Shown: positions 30,934 through 40,275 of the stretch, one piece after another
Numbering within the stretch: position 1 is the first letter of the stretch
Layout: every line of letters begins with the position of its first letter
NCBI GenBank assembly: GCA_000741495.1
Contig: JGZV01000002.1
Coordinates: forward strand, 124,001-188,000
DNA from: Bifidobacterium thermophilum
Lineage (GTDB): Bacteria; Actinomycetota; Actinomycetes; Actinomycetales; Bifidobacteriaceae
Length of the DNA stretch: 64,000 nucleotides
Direction: 5' to 3'
Position numbers and translations under genes: made by a program
Notes under the pieces: generated by a model
The model's input: the letters and a program-made list of their open reading frames with translations, nothing else
Told to the model about the DNA's origin: nothing
The model's database searches: none

Positions 30934-30967
30934 ATTGTATGGCGGGCGGCTCGGTCCTGCAAACGTT
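30934..30967 (-). promoter_or_regulatory. Promoter of alpha-amylase gene with overlapping LacI-like site
   Basis: On the minus strand TTGCAG (30957-30962) and TACAAT (30934-30939) are spaced 17 bp, a good sigma70 promoter. The decamer TGCAAACGTT (plus strand 30958-30967) overlaps the -35 box, so a bound repressor would block it. The start codon follows GGAGG. Confidence 0.7.
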
Positions 30968-31028
30968 CACAGGCGGCGATGGACGATGACACCTTTCGGG
31001 AGTGCAAACGCGTCGATGAAAACGACAA

Positions 31029-31062
31029 CGGGTGACGAACGTTGTCTTACGTTCATCACCCG
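31029..31062 (-). terminator. Hairpin downstream of apuB
   Basis: A 14-bp inverted repeat with one mismatch (CGGGTGACGAACGT with ACGTTCATCACCCG, 6-nt loop) lies about 50 nt past the apuB stop. It probably separates apuB from the alpha-amylase gene, which has its own promoter. Confidence 0.65.
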
Positions 31063-31111
31063 TTGGTGGGACGCGTCTGACACGAGGTCAGACTATGCGC
31101 CGCAGACCAGG

Positions 31112-34100
31112 CTAGTCACGGTATGCGCTGTGCTTGGCTTTGCGCTCCCCTGCCAGCGACATCGCACCAGCCAAGGCCAGTGCGAGGCACACGAGGATCG
31201 CTCCGGCAACCGAAGCACCCGTCTTGGCGAGATTCGCAGGCGTGTTGGCGGCCTGTGCGGCGGCCTGGTTGCCTTCGGCCTTCTTGCCCGAGGTGGCATC
31301 TGACTTGCCAGGGGTGTTGCCCGGCTCATCCGTGGCGCTCTTCGGCGCGTAGGCGAGCACGGTCGCAGACAATGCCGCGGCGGTGTATCCGTCTTCGGTG
31401 ACCGAAGCGTCCTTCGCCTTGGCGGCATCGGCGGTGACCGTGCCGTCAGCGACCAGCAGCTTGTAGTTGCCGGCGGTCAGGCCGGAAACCTTGGTGTCGG
31501 TCTCGTTCGCGTTCAGGATCACCACGTACGTGCCGTCGTTGTCCTTGATCTGGTAGGCGACCACACCATCCTTGTCTTGCAGGACCTTGGTGTTCTGCGC
31601 AATCTGGTCGTAGCTGGACATACGGAACGCCGCGATCTTCTTGCGCAGGGCGATCAGCCCCTTGACATACTTGGCGCTCGCGCCATAGTTGGCATCGTCG
31701 AGCCGATCCCAATCAATGGCGTTGACCGAATCACCGGACTTGTAGCTGTTGCCTTCACCGTTCTTGGTGCGCAGGAACTCCTGGCCGAGCTGGATCTCGG
31801 AGATGCCCTGCGACAGGAACACCACGGCGTCGGCGAGTTCGGCGCGCTTGGTGCGCGTCGCCTCGTCGTCGTTCGGCACCGACTTGACGAGCTTGTCGTA
31901 CAGGGTCGGGTTGTCGTGGATTTCCGCGTACTGGACCACCTGGGCGGCGGTCTGGTAGTGATCCTGGGCGTTGCCATTCCAGCAGGTGGTGGCGCCCTCG
32001 CTCGTATCATACGGGCAGCCGAGCATGTTGTGCAGGATCAGCTTCTCCTGATCCTTCTTGCCGGAGATGAAACCGGTGTCGGTGTCGGAGAACACGGAGC
32101 CCTTGAGCCCATCGCGGATGGAATCGTTGAAGAACGAGACGGTCGAGCCGGTCTTCGTGCCGTTGGAGCCGGTGTTGTCCAGCTCATAGGCGTTCGGCTG
32201 GATGGACATCTTGGACTTGTCCATCGTGGTGTTCATATCCCAGCCTTCGCCGACGATGATGATACCCGGATCGATCTTGTCGAGGGCCGCGCGCACCGCT
32301 TTCATGGTTTCGAGATCCTCGAGGCCCATGAGGTCGAAGCGGAAGCCGTCGACATTGTAGTTCTTCGCCCAATACGTGACCGAGTCGACGATGTATTTGC
32401 GCATCATCGCACGCTCGGAGGCAGTATCGTTGCCGCAACCGGAGTTGTTGACCATGGAACCGTCCGCGTTGTACCGGAAGTAATATCCCGGAACCGTGAG
32501 ATTGAACGGGTTCGTGGAAGCGTCGGCGACATGGTTGTATACCACGTCCATGATGACGCGCAGACCGTTCTTATGCAGTCCGTTGATCATCTCCTTGGCT
32601 TCGACAATACGCGTGGACGGATCGCTCGCGTTCGAGGAATACGAGCCTTCCGGCACGTTGTAGTTCTCCGGGTCATACCCCCAGTTGTAGTTGTTATCGT
32701 CCAATGTCTTGGTCTCGTCAACGCTCGCGTAGTCGAACATCGGCTGGATCTGCACGTGGGTGATGCCCAACTGCTTGAGGTAGTCAAGACCGGTCGCCTT
32801 GCCTTGGGGGTTGGTGGTGCCTTCCTCCACAACACCCAGGTACTTGCCGCGATTGGCTTCGGACACGCCGGAATTGGCGTTCATCGTCAGATCACGGATA
32901 TGGGTTTCTGCGATCACCGCATTGGAAGACGAGCCGAAGGACGGCATGCGATCGAAGTCCTTGATGGACTTTTCCGCGTCGGACAGCACCACGGAACGCT
33001 TGCCGTTGACCACGGCAGCGGTCGCATACGGATCCGGCGAATAGTTCACCGTGCCGTCGGCGAAGGTGAGGCGATACTGGTAGGCGGTATCCTTGAGATC
33101 CCCGTCCACCGCGACGCTCCACACGCCCTTGTCGCCCTTGGTCATCGGCGAGGTATAGTCCTGCTCGGCGTCCGCGCTCGTGTCGGACTTGTAGACGACC
33201 AGGTCCACGCCGGTGGCGGTCGGGGCCCACACCTTGAAGGTGGTCTTGCTCTTGGTCCACGTGGCGCCAAGATCATCTCCGTCATAGGCGTAGGTCTTGT
33301 CGAAGTCGTCAGTGCGCACGATGGCACCGGCAACCGCAGTGGCGGAACCGATCTTGTCGCCCTTGTCGTTGGTCACGGTCACGGTGTACGCGCCATCGAC
33401 GGCGAGATCGTCCTTCGTGGTGACGGTCAGGGTCGCCTTGTCGGCTTTCACGTCGGCGACGTCAATGGTTTTGCCGTTTTCGTCTTTGACGGTCGCGGTC
33501 ACGTCGCTGGAAGGCTCGCCGCTGAGTTTGACGGCGATCTTCTTGGCATCGGCGATTTCCGCGCTGCGCACCGAAACGGTCAGGGACGGTTGTGCGGTGT
33601 AGACGGTTGGGTCGCCGGCGACCAGCCAGACCTCAGCCTTGCCTGTCTTGGTGGCGGAGTCGAACACCAGGGAGTCGGTCGGGATGAAGTGGTTGGCGTC
33701 ATCGGGTTCCTTGATCCAGGCATCGCCACCGTAGCGGCGCAGCAAGCCGATGTCACTGGCTCCAGATGACGTGTCGGTGGGATACTTGTAGTTTTTCAGT
33801 GTCCACGTGCTGATTTCACCCCAGTCATCGTGACTGGTGAGGTTGTGCTGCGAATCGACGCTGCCGGAGCCCGACCACGTCCACAGATCCCACTGCGGGG
33901 TCTTGTTCGTGGTGTCGCCTGCGTTGAAGTACAGGCCGTCATCGCGGTAGTAGTGCACGGTGACGTCCACGTCATAGCCGGTGCAGGAGCTGACGTAGTC
34001 GGCCGGGGCAACGGTGAGCGTCTGCTCGAGGTCCGAGGCGGTGCCGTCCACCCAGATCTCTGCGGTGCCGTCGGCGTTCACCTTGACATTGCGGTCGTTC

Positions 34101-36298
34101 TGTCCGACCTTGTACCTCCAGTCATCCTTGTCCTTGACAATGACACCCAAATCGGTGTATGCCCCGTCAATGGTGATATCGGCTACCTTGCCCCAGCAAT
34201 CAGTACCGGTGAAATCGAACTGCTTGCCGCCAAGGTTCGCGGAGGTGTTGGCGTTCGAACCCCACACCCACAGGGCGCGGTCCTTGTCCCCGGCGGGAGC
34301 CTTGTAGTGAACCACCAGACGGGTCTTGCCGTTCTGATGGTAGGTTTTCGGCGAACCGACCGTGCTGGCATGATCGGTGACGGTCTGCTGGACGATACCC
34401 TTGGCGGCTTTGTAATTGCCACCGCCGTTCGGGTTGTCCCAGCTGTTGCTGCCGTCGTTGAACACGTATTGCACGGCATTGCCGCCGGTTTCGATGGTGT
34501 ACTTCCAGTAGCCGCTCGTCTTGTCGTAGGTCATCGCCTTGCCGGGAACGTCGGTCCAGGTTTCGCCGACACCGTAGTGGATGTACGGCTGCTGGTACCC
34601 GTTGTCGTTCTTGTAGTACACGGTGAGCGTGGTGTCCGTGGGCTTGACGGCCTCGTCCTTGATTTCGACCTTCGGGTCGGACGGGTCGGTGGTCGCCGAG
34701 GCCGCCTGATGGCTGGCCTTGGTGGCGCCACCGTACAGGGCGATTGCCGAACGGGCCGGGATGGTGGTCTTGACCTTGCCGCCGGAGACGGTCACGGTCT
34801 GGGAGCAATCCTGGGTGGAGAACACATTGCAGTATTCGCCGTCCGGAAGCGTCGTGTCGTAAGTGACGTCAAGCGCCTTGGTACCGTTGTTGAGCGCCAG
34901 GAAGCCCTTGGTGCCGCGCGAAAAGGCGATGCTGTCGTTGCCGTTGGACTGCCAGTCTTTGGCCGGTGAGGTCGCGGTATCGCCGACGTACTTGTGGAAG
35001 GCGATCATGCCGCGCGTGGAGGTCCAGCGCTGCTCGCAGTTCCAGTCGCCCGTGTTGGTGGAGCAGGCCTTGTTCATGTCAACATCCGGGACCGTCGTGT
35101 CGGTGGCTCCTGGCGCACCGGCATCCCTGTTGTCGAACTTGTATCCTGACATCAGGCGTGGCGTGCCGTAGCCGTAGGCCAGCATGAACGCGTTGGCGAG
35201 CTGGTACTTGCCGCTGTCCTTGTACGTGATGGTGCCGTTGTCGCGCTCGGTGTCCCAGTTGGTGACGAATACGTTCGCATCGTTGCTTGATAGGTCGCCG
35301 CTCAGTCGCTTGGCCAAGTCCTTGAGCGAAGTGACGTTGTTGTTGAACGCTTGGCTCATTTCGCTCTTGAATCCGAATTCGGTCACCGTACCGTTCTGTG
35401 TATAATGCGGCGGCTGGATGCCGGCGGCTTCGGAGCCATTGCCGATGACCTCCTGGATCCAGTAGATATCGGATGCGTTCTTGCCGATCTTCTGCGCAAG
35501 TTTGGCTTTCAGCGCGTGGAGGCTGTCGGTGTTGATGTGTTTGGCGGCGTCGATACGGAAGCCGATTACACCGTAGTTGTACATGCGGGCCATATAGTCG
35601 GCTTCGATGTCCTGCACCTTATCGGATTCGGAATCGAAATCAAGCATGCCGTTCAGACGGCATTGCTGGACTTCCTCCTGATCCTTATAATCCGCAATCT
35701 GCTTGGTGCACGTGTGGAAATCCGCAGCAGTCAAACCGTCAGGATACGCGGAGGTCGCGAATCCTGGGAATGAGCCGGCATCGGGCGTGTACTGGCTGCC
35801 GTTCGTGCCGGTGAAGGTGCCTTTATTGTCGGGAGCGGCGGTGTTGTTCATGACCACATCGGCGATGATGCCGACACCCTGCGCCTTGCAGGTGGTGACC
35901 ATGTTCTTGAACTCCTGCTCGGAGCCCAGCTTCGAGTCGAGCTTGTAGCTCACCGGCTGGTATGAGGTCCACCAGGAGCTTCCCTTGATGGACTCCTGGG
36001 GCGGGGAGACTTCGACGTAACCTACGCCTTCAGGGCCGTAGGTGTCTTTGCATTCCTGGGCGATGGTGTTCCAGGTCTGCTGGAATGCGATGACCTGGAC
36101 ATCGCTGTTCACCCAATCCGCCGCGTTCGCCGCGGAGACATTGGATGAGGTGGTGGGGCTTGAGCCGGAGGAACCTGAGGTGTCTCCGGCCTGGGCGATG
36201 GACGGCAGGACGAGAGCGCCCGAGCCGAGGACCATCGCCGCGCAGACAGCGGCGCCGAAGGCCCGCTTGGCTGCTGAATTGAATCGTTGTATGGCCAT
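31112..36298 (-). CDS. apuB: Cell-wall-anchored bifunctional amylopullulanase
   Basis: The 1,728-residue protein has a signal peptide cleaved after AQA (37). Next come a GH13_32 alpha-amylase domain (about 55-530), a starch-binding module resembling CBM25 (about 555-640), two PUD/CBM41-like modules (about 655-900) and an Ig-like segment. A CBM48-like domain follows (near 1000-1090), then a GH13_14 pullulanase domain with DVVYNH (1251), GFRFDLMG and GEGWD, and a C-terminal anchor LAKTG (near 1690), hydrophobic stretch and KAKHSAYRD. LAXTG is the class-E sortase motif. It cleaves alpha-1,4 and alpha-1,6 bonds of starch and glycogen at the cell surface. The ATG at 36298 follows GGAAGGA. In the first domain, region I reads DVVMNN in place of the usual DxxxNH. 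Confidence 0.96.
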   Translation of the reverse strand: MAIQRFNSAAKRAFGAAVCAAMVLGSGALVLPSIAQAGDTSGSSGSSPTTSSNVSAANAADWVNSDVQVIAFQQTWNTIAQECKDTYGPEGVGYVEVSPPQESIKGSSWWTSYQPVSYKLDSKLGSEQEFKNMVTTCKAQGVGIIADVVMNNTAAPDNKGTFTGTNGSQYTPDAGSFPGFATSAYPDGLTAADFHTCTKQIADYKDQEEVQQCRLNGMLDFDSESDKVQDIEADYMARMYNYGVIGFRIDAAKHINTDSLHALKAKLAQKIGKNASDIYWIQEVIGNGSEAAGIQPPHYTQNGTVTEFGFKSEMSQAFNNNVTSLKDLAKRLSGDLSSNDANVFVTNWDTERDNGTITYKDSGKYQLANAFMLAYGYGTPRLMSGYKFDNRDAGAPGATDTTVPDVDMNKACSTNTGDWNCEQRWTSTRGMIAFHKYVGDTATSPAKDWQSNGNDSIAFSRGTKGFLALNNGTKALDVTYDTTLPDGEYCNVFSTQDCSQTVTVSGGKVKTTIPARSAIALYGGATKASHQAASATTDPSDPKVEIKDEAVKPTDTTLTVYYKNDNGYQQPYIHYGVGETWTDVPGKAMTYDKTSGYWKYTIETGGNAVQYVFNDGSNSWDNPNGGGNYKAAKGIVQQTVTDHASTVGSPKTYHQNGKTRLVVHYKAPAGDKDRALWVWGSNANTSANLGGKQFDFTGTDCWGKVADITIDGAYTDLGVIVKDKDDWRYKVGQNDRNVKVNADGTAEIWVDGTASDLEQTLTVAPADYVSSCTGYDVDVTVHYYRDDGLYFNAGDTTNKTPQWDLWTWSGSGSVDSQHNLTSHDDWGEISTWTLKNYKYPTDTSSGASDIGLLRRYGGDAWIKEPDDANHFIPTDSLVFDSATKTGKAEVWLVAGDPTVYTAQPSLTVSVRSAEIADAKKIAVKLSGEPSSDVTATVKDENGKTIDVADVKADKATLTVTTKDDLAVDGAYTVTVTNDKGDKIGSATAVAGAIVRTDDFDKTYAYDGDDLGATWTKSKTTFKVWAPTATGVDLVVYKSDTSADAEQDYTSPMTKGDKGVWSVAVDGDLKDTAYQYRLTFADGTVNYSPDPYATAAVVNGKRSVVLSDAEKSIKDFDRMPSFGSSSNAVIAETHIRDLTMNANSGVSEANRGKYLGVVEEGTTNPQGKATGLDYLKQLGITHVQIQPMFDYASVDETKTLDDNNYNWGYDPENYNVPEGSYSSNASDPSTRIVEAKEMINGLHKNGLRVIMDVVYNHVADASTNPFNLTVPGYYFRYNADGSMVNNSGCGNDTASERAMMRKYIVDSVTYWAKNYNVDGFRFDLMGLEDLETMKAVRAALDKIDPGIIIVGEGWDMNTTMDKSKMSIQPNAYELDNTGSNGTKTGSTVSFFNDSIRDGLKGSVFSDTDTGFISGKKDQEKLILHNMLGCPYDTSEGATTCWNGNAQDHYQTAAQVVQYAEIHDNPTLYDKLVKSVPNDDEATRTKRAELADAVVFLSQGISEIQLGQEFLRTKNGEGNSYKSGDSVNAIDWDRLDDANYGASAKYVKGLIALRKKIAAFRMSSYDQIAQNTKVLQDKDGVVAYQIKDNDGTYVVILNANETDTKVSGLTAGNYKLLVADGTVTADAAKAKDASVTEDGYTAAALSATVLAYAPKSATDEPGNTPGKSDATSGKKAEGNQAAAQAANTPANLAKTGASVAGAILVCLALALAGAMSLAGERKAKHSAYRD

Positions 36299-36386
36299 AT
36301 ATCCTTCCAATTCTCAACTGTGAGAACGCCTCACACGGGTGACCGTACTGGATTGCACGCATCCTTGTGTGGCGGTGGTATGCCTC

Positions 36387-36407
36387 CCGTCACATCGGCT
36401 GTGACGG
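36387..36407. promoter_or_regulatory. Palindrome in apuB leader
   Basis: CCGTCACA-TCGGC-TGTGACGG is a perfect 8-bp dyad in the untranslated leader of apuB, about 90 bp upstream of its start codon. It could be an operator or an mRNA hairpin. Confidence 0.5.
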
Positions 36408-36432
36408 CCTACGGAGTTCCCGACATAGGGAT

Positions 36433-36487
36433 TGCATACGTTTGTACTAGGCATTTCTATGATAACGTGAATGTTTTGCGATGACAA
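36433..36487 (-). promoter_or_regulatory. apuB promoter with downstream LacI-like site
   Basis: On the minus strand TTGTCA (36482-36487) and TATCAT (36459-36464) are spaced exactly 17 bp. About 17 bp past the -10 lies the decamer TGCATACGTT (plus strand 36433-36442), nearly the same as the one at the alpha-amylase promoter. The leader is about 150 nt. The rest of this gap, 36488-36676, shows no gene or clear signal. Confidence 0.7.
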
Positions 36488-36676
36488 CGCGGCGGAGAAA
36501 CGCGCTGAAAATCAAGGAAACAGCCCATACGAGGCTGTATTGGCATTGTTATTTCACCGGTTGGACGCTCGCATCGTTGCGATTGCGCGGAAAACGTTGT
36601 CACAGCCAACGTCGGTTCAACGGCTTGAGGCGGGAACCGATCATGGCCCCGCCCCAAGCCGCAGCAGGCATATCAG

Positions 36677-37126
36677 CTATTCGCCCACGATATGGGCGAT
36701 CGCCTCAAGGGCGAGCTTGTAACCGAAGAATCCAAGCCCGGTGATCGTGCCTGTAGCCACAGGGGAAATCACGCTGCGCTTACGGAATTCATCGCGTGAT
36801 GCGGGATTGGAGATATGCACTTCCATCAGAGGCACCCCGGCATCGCCGACCATATGTGCGGCATCAGCCAAACCATAGCTGTAATGCGTGAATGCCGCCG
36901 GGTTCATGACCACCGGAATCGCACCATCCGCGGCCTCATGCATCCAATGAATCATCTCGGCTTCGTCGTCAGTCTGCCGAACTTCGACATCCAAACCGAG
37001 GTTACGGCCCCACCGCTCACAATCCTCACGAAGCGTTTGCAGATCCTGATGACCGTAGACATCAGGCTGGCGGACACCAAGACGGCCAAGATTCGGCCCA
37101 TTGACGACAAGAACACGACGCGTCAT
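36677..37126 (-). CDS. aroQ: Type II 3-dehydroquinate dehydratase
   Basis: The 149-residue protein has the type-II signature VVNGPNLGRLGVRQPDVYG, NPAAFTHYSYGL and MEVHISNPASRDEFR. It forms 3-dehydroshikimate, the third step of the shikimate pathway. It is the last gene of the aroC-aroKB-aroQ cluster, about 50 nt after aroKB. Confidence 0.95.
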   Translation of the reverse strand: MTRRVLVVNGPNLGRLGVRQPDVYGHQDLQTLREDCERWGRNLGLDVEVRQTDDEAEMIHWMHEAADGAIPVVMNPAAFTHYSYGLADAAHMVGDAGVPLMEVHISNPASRDEFRKRSVISPVATGTITGLGFFGYKLALEAIAHIVGE

Positions 37127-37177
37127 ACGTTTACCTTTCTGTGTTCCGATGATTTGGACTCGTGGACACCCACCGTG

Positions 37178-38803
37178 TCACTGTGTGGGGCGAATCCGTT
37201 CAAAAGCCTCATGGACTGCTTCAATCGGCGGATTATCCAAATGAATCGGATGGCCTATACCGTCAAGAATGACGAAACGTAAGGTATTACCGCGTGCCTT
37301 CTTGTCACGATGCATCAGCGCCAGAACACGTTGCCAGTCGCCGCCGCCCCACGATGTGGGCAATCCCAAGGAGCCAAGCAAATCGCGATGGTACTCGACC
37401 AAATCCTCGTCGATATACCCGAGAATATGGGACAGTTCAGCCGCGAAAACACAGCCGACAGCCACGGCATTGCCGTGACGCCACTTGAAATGCTCGATCT
37501 GTTCAATGGCATGACCAAGCGTGTGACCGTAGTTGAGGAACTCGCGCAGTCCCGCTTCACGCAAATCGTTGGAAACATGGTATGCCTTGACAGTAACCGT
37601 ACGCTCAATCAGTTCGGCGACCACGCCTTCCAACGGCGACCCTAGGAACGTGCTGCCGTCAAAAGCGCGCAGCTCGCGCGCATGCTCTTCAAGGATGGTC
37701 AGAATCTGCGGGTCACGGATGAAACCGGACTTCGCCACCTCGCCCAGACCTTCGACGAAAATATCGTTAGGCAGCGTTTCCAGCGCACGCATGTCAGCGA
37801 GCACGCCGGCAGGCGTGTAGAACGAACCGACCAGATTCTTGCCTTGCGGTGTGTTGATGCCGGTTTTCCCGCCTGTGGAAGCATCCACCATCGCCAGCAA
37901 TGACGTCGGGCAGTTCACGTATCGGATGCCACGCATCCACGTTGCGGCGACAAATCCTGCAAGATCCGTCGCCGCTCCGCCACCGAGACCGACGACAGCA
38001 TCAGAACGAGTGAATCCTTCATCGCCCAAACGCTGCCAGATACCATTGGCAACTTCAATGGTTTTGCCGGCTTCCGCATCAGGAATCAGAATGTCACTGA
38101 CCTCATAACCCCCCTGACGCAGCAATGCACGCGCACGATCGGAGTGCCGCTGCACCGGCGCCGTATGGATCAACGCAACCTTGACCGGCTTGTCACCGAG
38201 GACTTCCGCAAGATGATTCGACGTTCCCACACCGATTCGGACATCATACGGGGTGATTGACGCACCAGTGACATGCACATCATGTTCCATAACCATATCC
38301 ACCACTTTCTTTGCCGCATGCTGCGGCGACGATCCGTGCGTGCGGACCTGCACATTCGCGATAGCACGGAACACTGGGTCCCGCACCTCATACAGGGCAC
38401 GCCACTTCGCGTCGGCATCCCCCGCCAGCATCGGCCGGTTCCCGCCGCGTCGGGCACGCTCCATCGCCTCATGCGGATCAGCCTGCAAATAGACGACCTT
38501 CCCGCCGTTCTCCTCATAAGCCGCCAACGCTTCACGGACCTGACCGGTCATCGGAGCCCCGCCGCCGAGCGACAGAATACCGTCCGTGGAATGCAGTAGA
38601 TCCTCAATGACGTCGCATTCGAACGCACGGAACTTCGGCTCACCGTACCGTTCAAAATAGTCCGTGATCTTCATGCCGGAGCGATGCTCAATCACCTCGT
38701 CCGAATCGGTGAATCGGACACCAAGCAACTGGGCCACTTCCCCACCGACTCTGGTTTTGCCAGCCCCCGGCATGCCGATAAGCACAGCTACGGGAACCGA
38801 CAA
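37178..38803 (-). CDS. aroKB: Fused shikimate kinase and 3-dehydroquinate synthase
   Basis: Residues about 1-170 are a shikimate kinase (Walker [28 protein letters not shown]). Residues about 185-541 are a dehydroquinate synthase ([43 protein letters not shown], the zinc-binding GYHTL-type site [11 protein letters not shown]). The fusion joins steps 2 and 5 of the shikimate pathway. I place the start at a TTG at 38803, because AGGAGG lies 5 nt upstream and [13 protein letters not shown] then begins the kinase. The in-frame ATG at 38902 would add a 33-residue Arg/His-rich stretch unlike a kinase N-terminus. Confidence 0.93.
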   Translation of the reverse strand: MSVPVAVLIGMPGAGKTRVGGEVAQLLGVRFTDSDEVIEHRSGMKITDYFERYGEPKFRAFECDVIEDLLHSTDGILSLGGGAPMTGQVREALAAYEENGGKVVYLQADPHEAMERARRGGNRPMLAGDADAKWRALYEVRDPVFRAIANVQVRTHGSSPQHAAKKVVDMVMEHDVHVTGASITPYDVRIGVGTSNHLAEVLGDKPVKVALIHTAPVQRHSDRARALLRQGGYEVSDILIPDAEAGKTIEVANGIWQRLGDEGFTRSDAVVGLGGGAATDLAGFVAATWMRGIRYVNCPTSLLAMVDASTGGKTGINTPQGKNLVGSFYTPAGVLADMRALETLPNDIFVEGLGEVAKSGFIRDPQILTILEEHARELRAFDGSTFLGSPLEGVVAELIERTVTVKAYHVSNDLREAGLREFLNYGHTLGHAIEQIEHFKWRHGNAVAVGCVFAAELSHILGYIDEDLVEYHRDLLGSLGLPTSWGGGDWQRVLALMHRDKKARGNTLRFVILDGIGHPIHLDNPPIEAVHEAFERIRPTQ

Positions 38804-38950
38804 TCTGCCCTCCTGATGAGATGCGACATCGGCACGCCACGTACCATAGCGACGTCGCGAAGCGTCACGGCTGCCACCATACCGACGATGATGCTGCGTC
38901 ATATCACTTCACCTCACGTTCCCGCTGTAATGCCGAACCGGTACACCACA

Positions 38951-40138
38951 TCAGCGCAAATGCTCAGGCCAGGACGCGAGATACGCTTGGGCATTACGGC
39001 GGGTCTCAGCGATATTGTCCCCGCCGAATTTCTCCAGCACAAACTTCGCCAGCGTCAAACGAACCATCGCTTCGGCGACAACAGACGCCGCCGGCACCGC
39101 AGTGTTATCAGAACGCTGGTTGATCGCCTGGGCAGGCTCCCCAGTGAGCACATCCACCGTACGCAGCGCCTTGGGAATCGATGGGATAGGCTTCATAGCG
39201 GCACGGACACGAATCGGCTCACCGTTGGACATGCCACCCTCGATACCGCCTGCACGATTGCTCAACCGGCTGATCCGTCCGTCATCATTGACCACGATCT
39301 CATCGTGGGCGAGGGAACCAGGACGATCCGCTTCTTTGAAACCGTCGCCGATTTCCACACCCTTGATGGCTTGAATGCCCATCAGTGCACTCGCCAACGC
39401 GGCGTCGAGACGCCGGTCGGACTCGACATACGTGCCAAGACCAGCAGGAACGCCGTAAGCGATCACCTCAATCACGCCGCCAAGCGTATCCGCGGCGTTC
39501 TTCGCCTCGTCGATACGTTCCATCATGCGGCGTTCCGCATCCTTGTCCAAGGTACGGACGGGAGACTGGTCGAGTGCGGCCACGTCATCCGGCAGCGGCA
39601 GCGGCGCATCCTCGTCAATACCCACGCCCCCAATGGAGATGACGTGAGCGACCGTGCGAATACCCAAGCATTGTTCCAAGAAGTTCGATGCGACAGCGCC
39701 CAACGCGACACGGGACGCGGTTTCACGTGCGCTGGAACGTTCGAGGATGGGACGGGCGTCAGTGAACCCGTATTTACGCATCCCCGTCAAGTCGGCATGA
39801 CCCGGGCGCGGACGGCTCAGCGGCGCGTTGCGGCCGGTTTGCGGCAGCTCATGGTCGAGCGGGTCGGCGCTCATGACTTCGGTCCACTTCGGCCACTCCG
39901 TATTGCCGATTTCAATGGAAATCGGCGACCCCAACGTGGAGCCGTGCCGCACGCCGGTAAGCAGTCGGACCTGATCCTGCTCAAACTTCATGCGCGCGCC
40001 ACGGCCATAGCCCAAGCGGCGGCGGGCGAGAGCCTCGGAAATGTCCTTCGTGGTGACCTGCACGCCGGCAGGCAGCCCCTCCATCATCGCGACAAGCGCT
40101 TCACCATGCGATTCTCCGGCGGTCTGCCAACGCAACAT
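38951..40138 (-). CDS. aroC: Chorismate synthase
   Basis: The 395-residue protein has all three chorismate synthase signatures: [32 protein letters not shown] and [15 protein letters not shown]. It converts EPSP to chorismate with reduced FMN. First of the aro cluster, it is followed by aroKB and aroQ. Confidence 0.97.
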   Translation of the reverse strand: MLRWQTAGESHGEALVAMMEGLPAGVQVTTKDISEALARRRLGYGRGARMKFEQDQVRLLTGVRHGSTLGSPISIEIGNTEWPKWTEVMSADPLDHELPQTGRNAPLSRPRPGHADLTGMRKYGFTDARPILERSSARETASRVALGAVASNFLEQCLGIRTVAHVISIGGVGIDEDAPLPLPDDVAALDQSPVRTLDKDAERRMMERIDEAKNAADTLGGVIEVIAYGVPAGLGTYVESDRRLDAALASALMGIQAIKGVEIGDGFKEADRPGSLAHDEIVVNDDGRISRLSNRAGGIEGGMSNGEPIRVRAAMKPIPSIPKALRTVDVLTGEPAQAINQRSDNTAVPAASVVAEAMVRLTLAKFVLEKFGGDNIAETRRNAQAYLASWPEHLR

Positions 40139-40275
40139 GTGGTCTCCTTTGTCTCTGTATTTCTACGTGTCTTGCCACAGTTCTACAGCTTTCGCATACT
40201 AGCGGCAATCGCGACCGCCCACACGGCCACGTCTTCTATATGGACATCTATTACAGACAAATGATATGGCGGGTA

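Noticed and set aside
31577-33769. 730-codon plus-strand frame opposite apuB
   Set aside because: It is the mirror of the pullulanase coding sequence; codon-position bias belongs to the minus strand.
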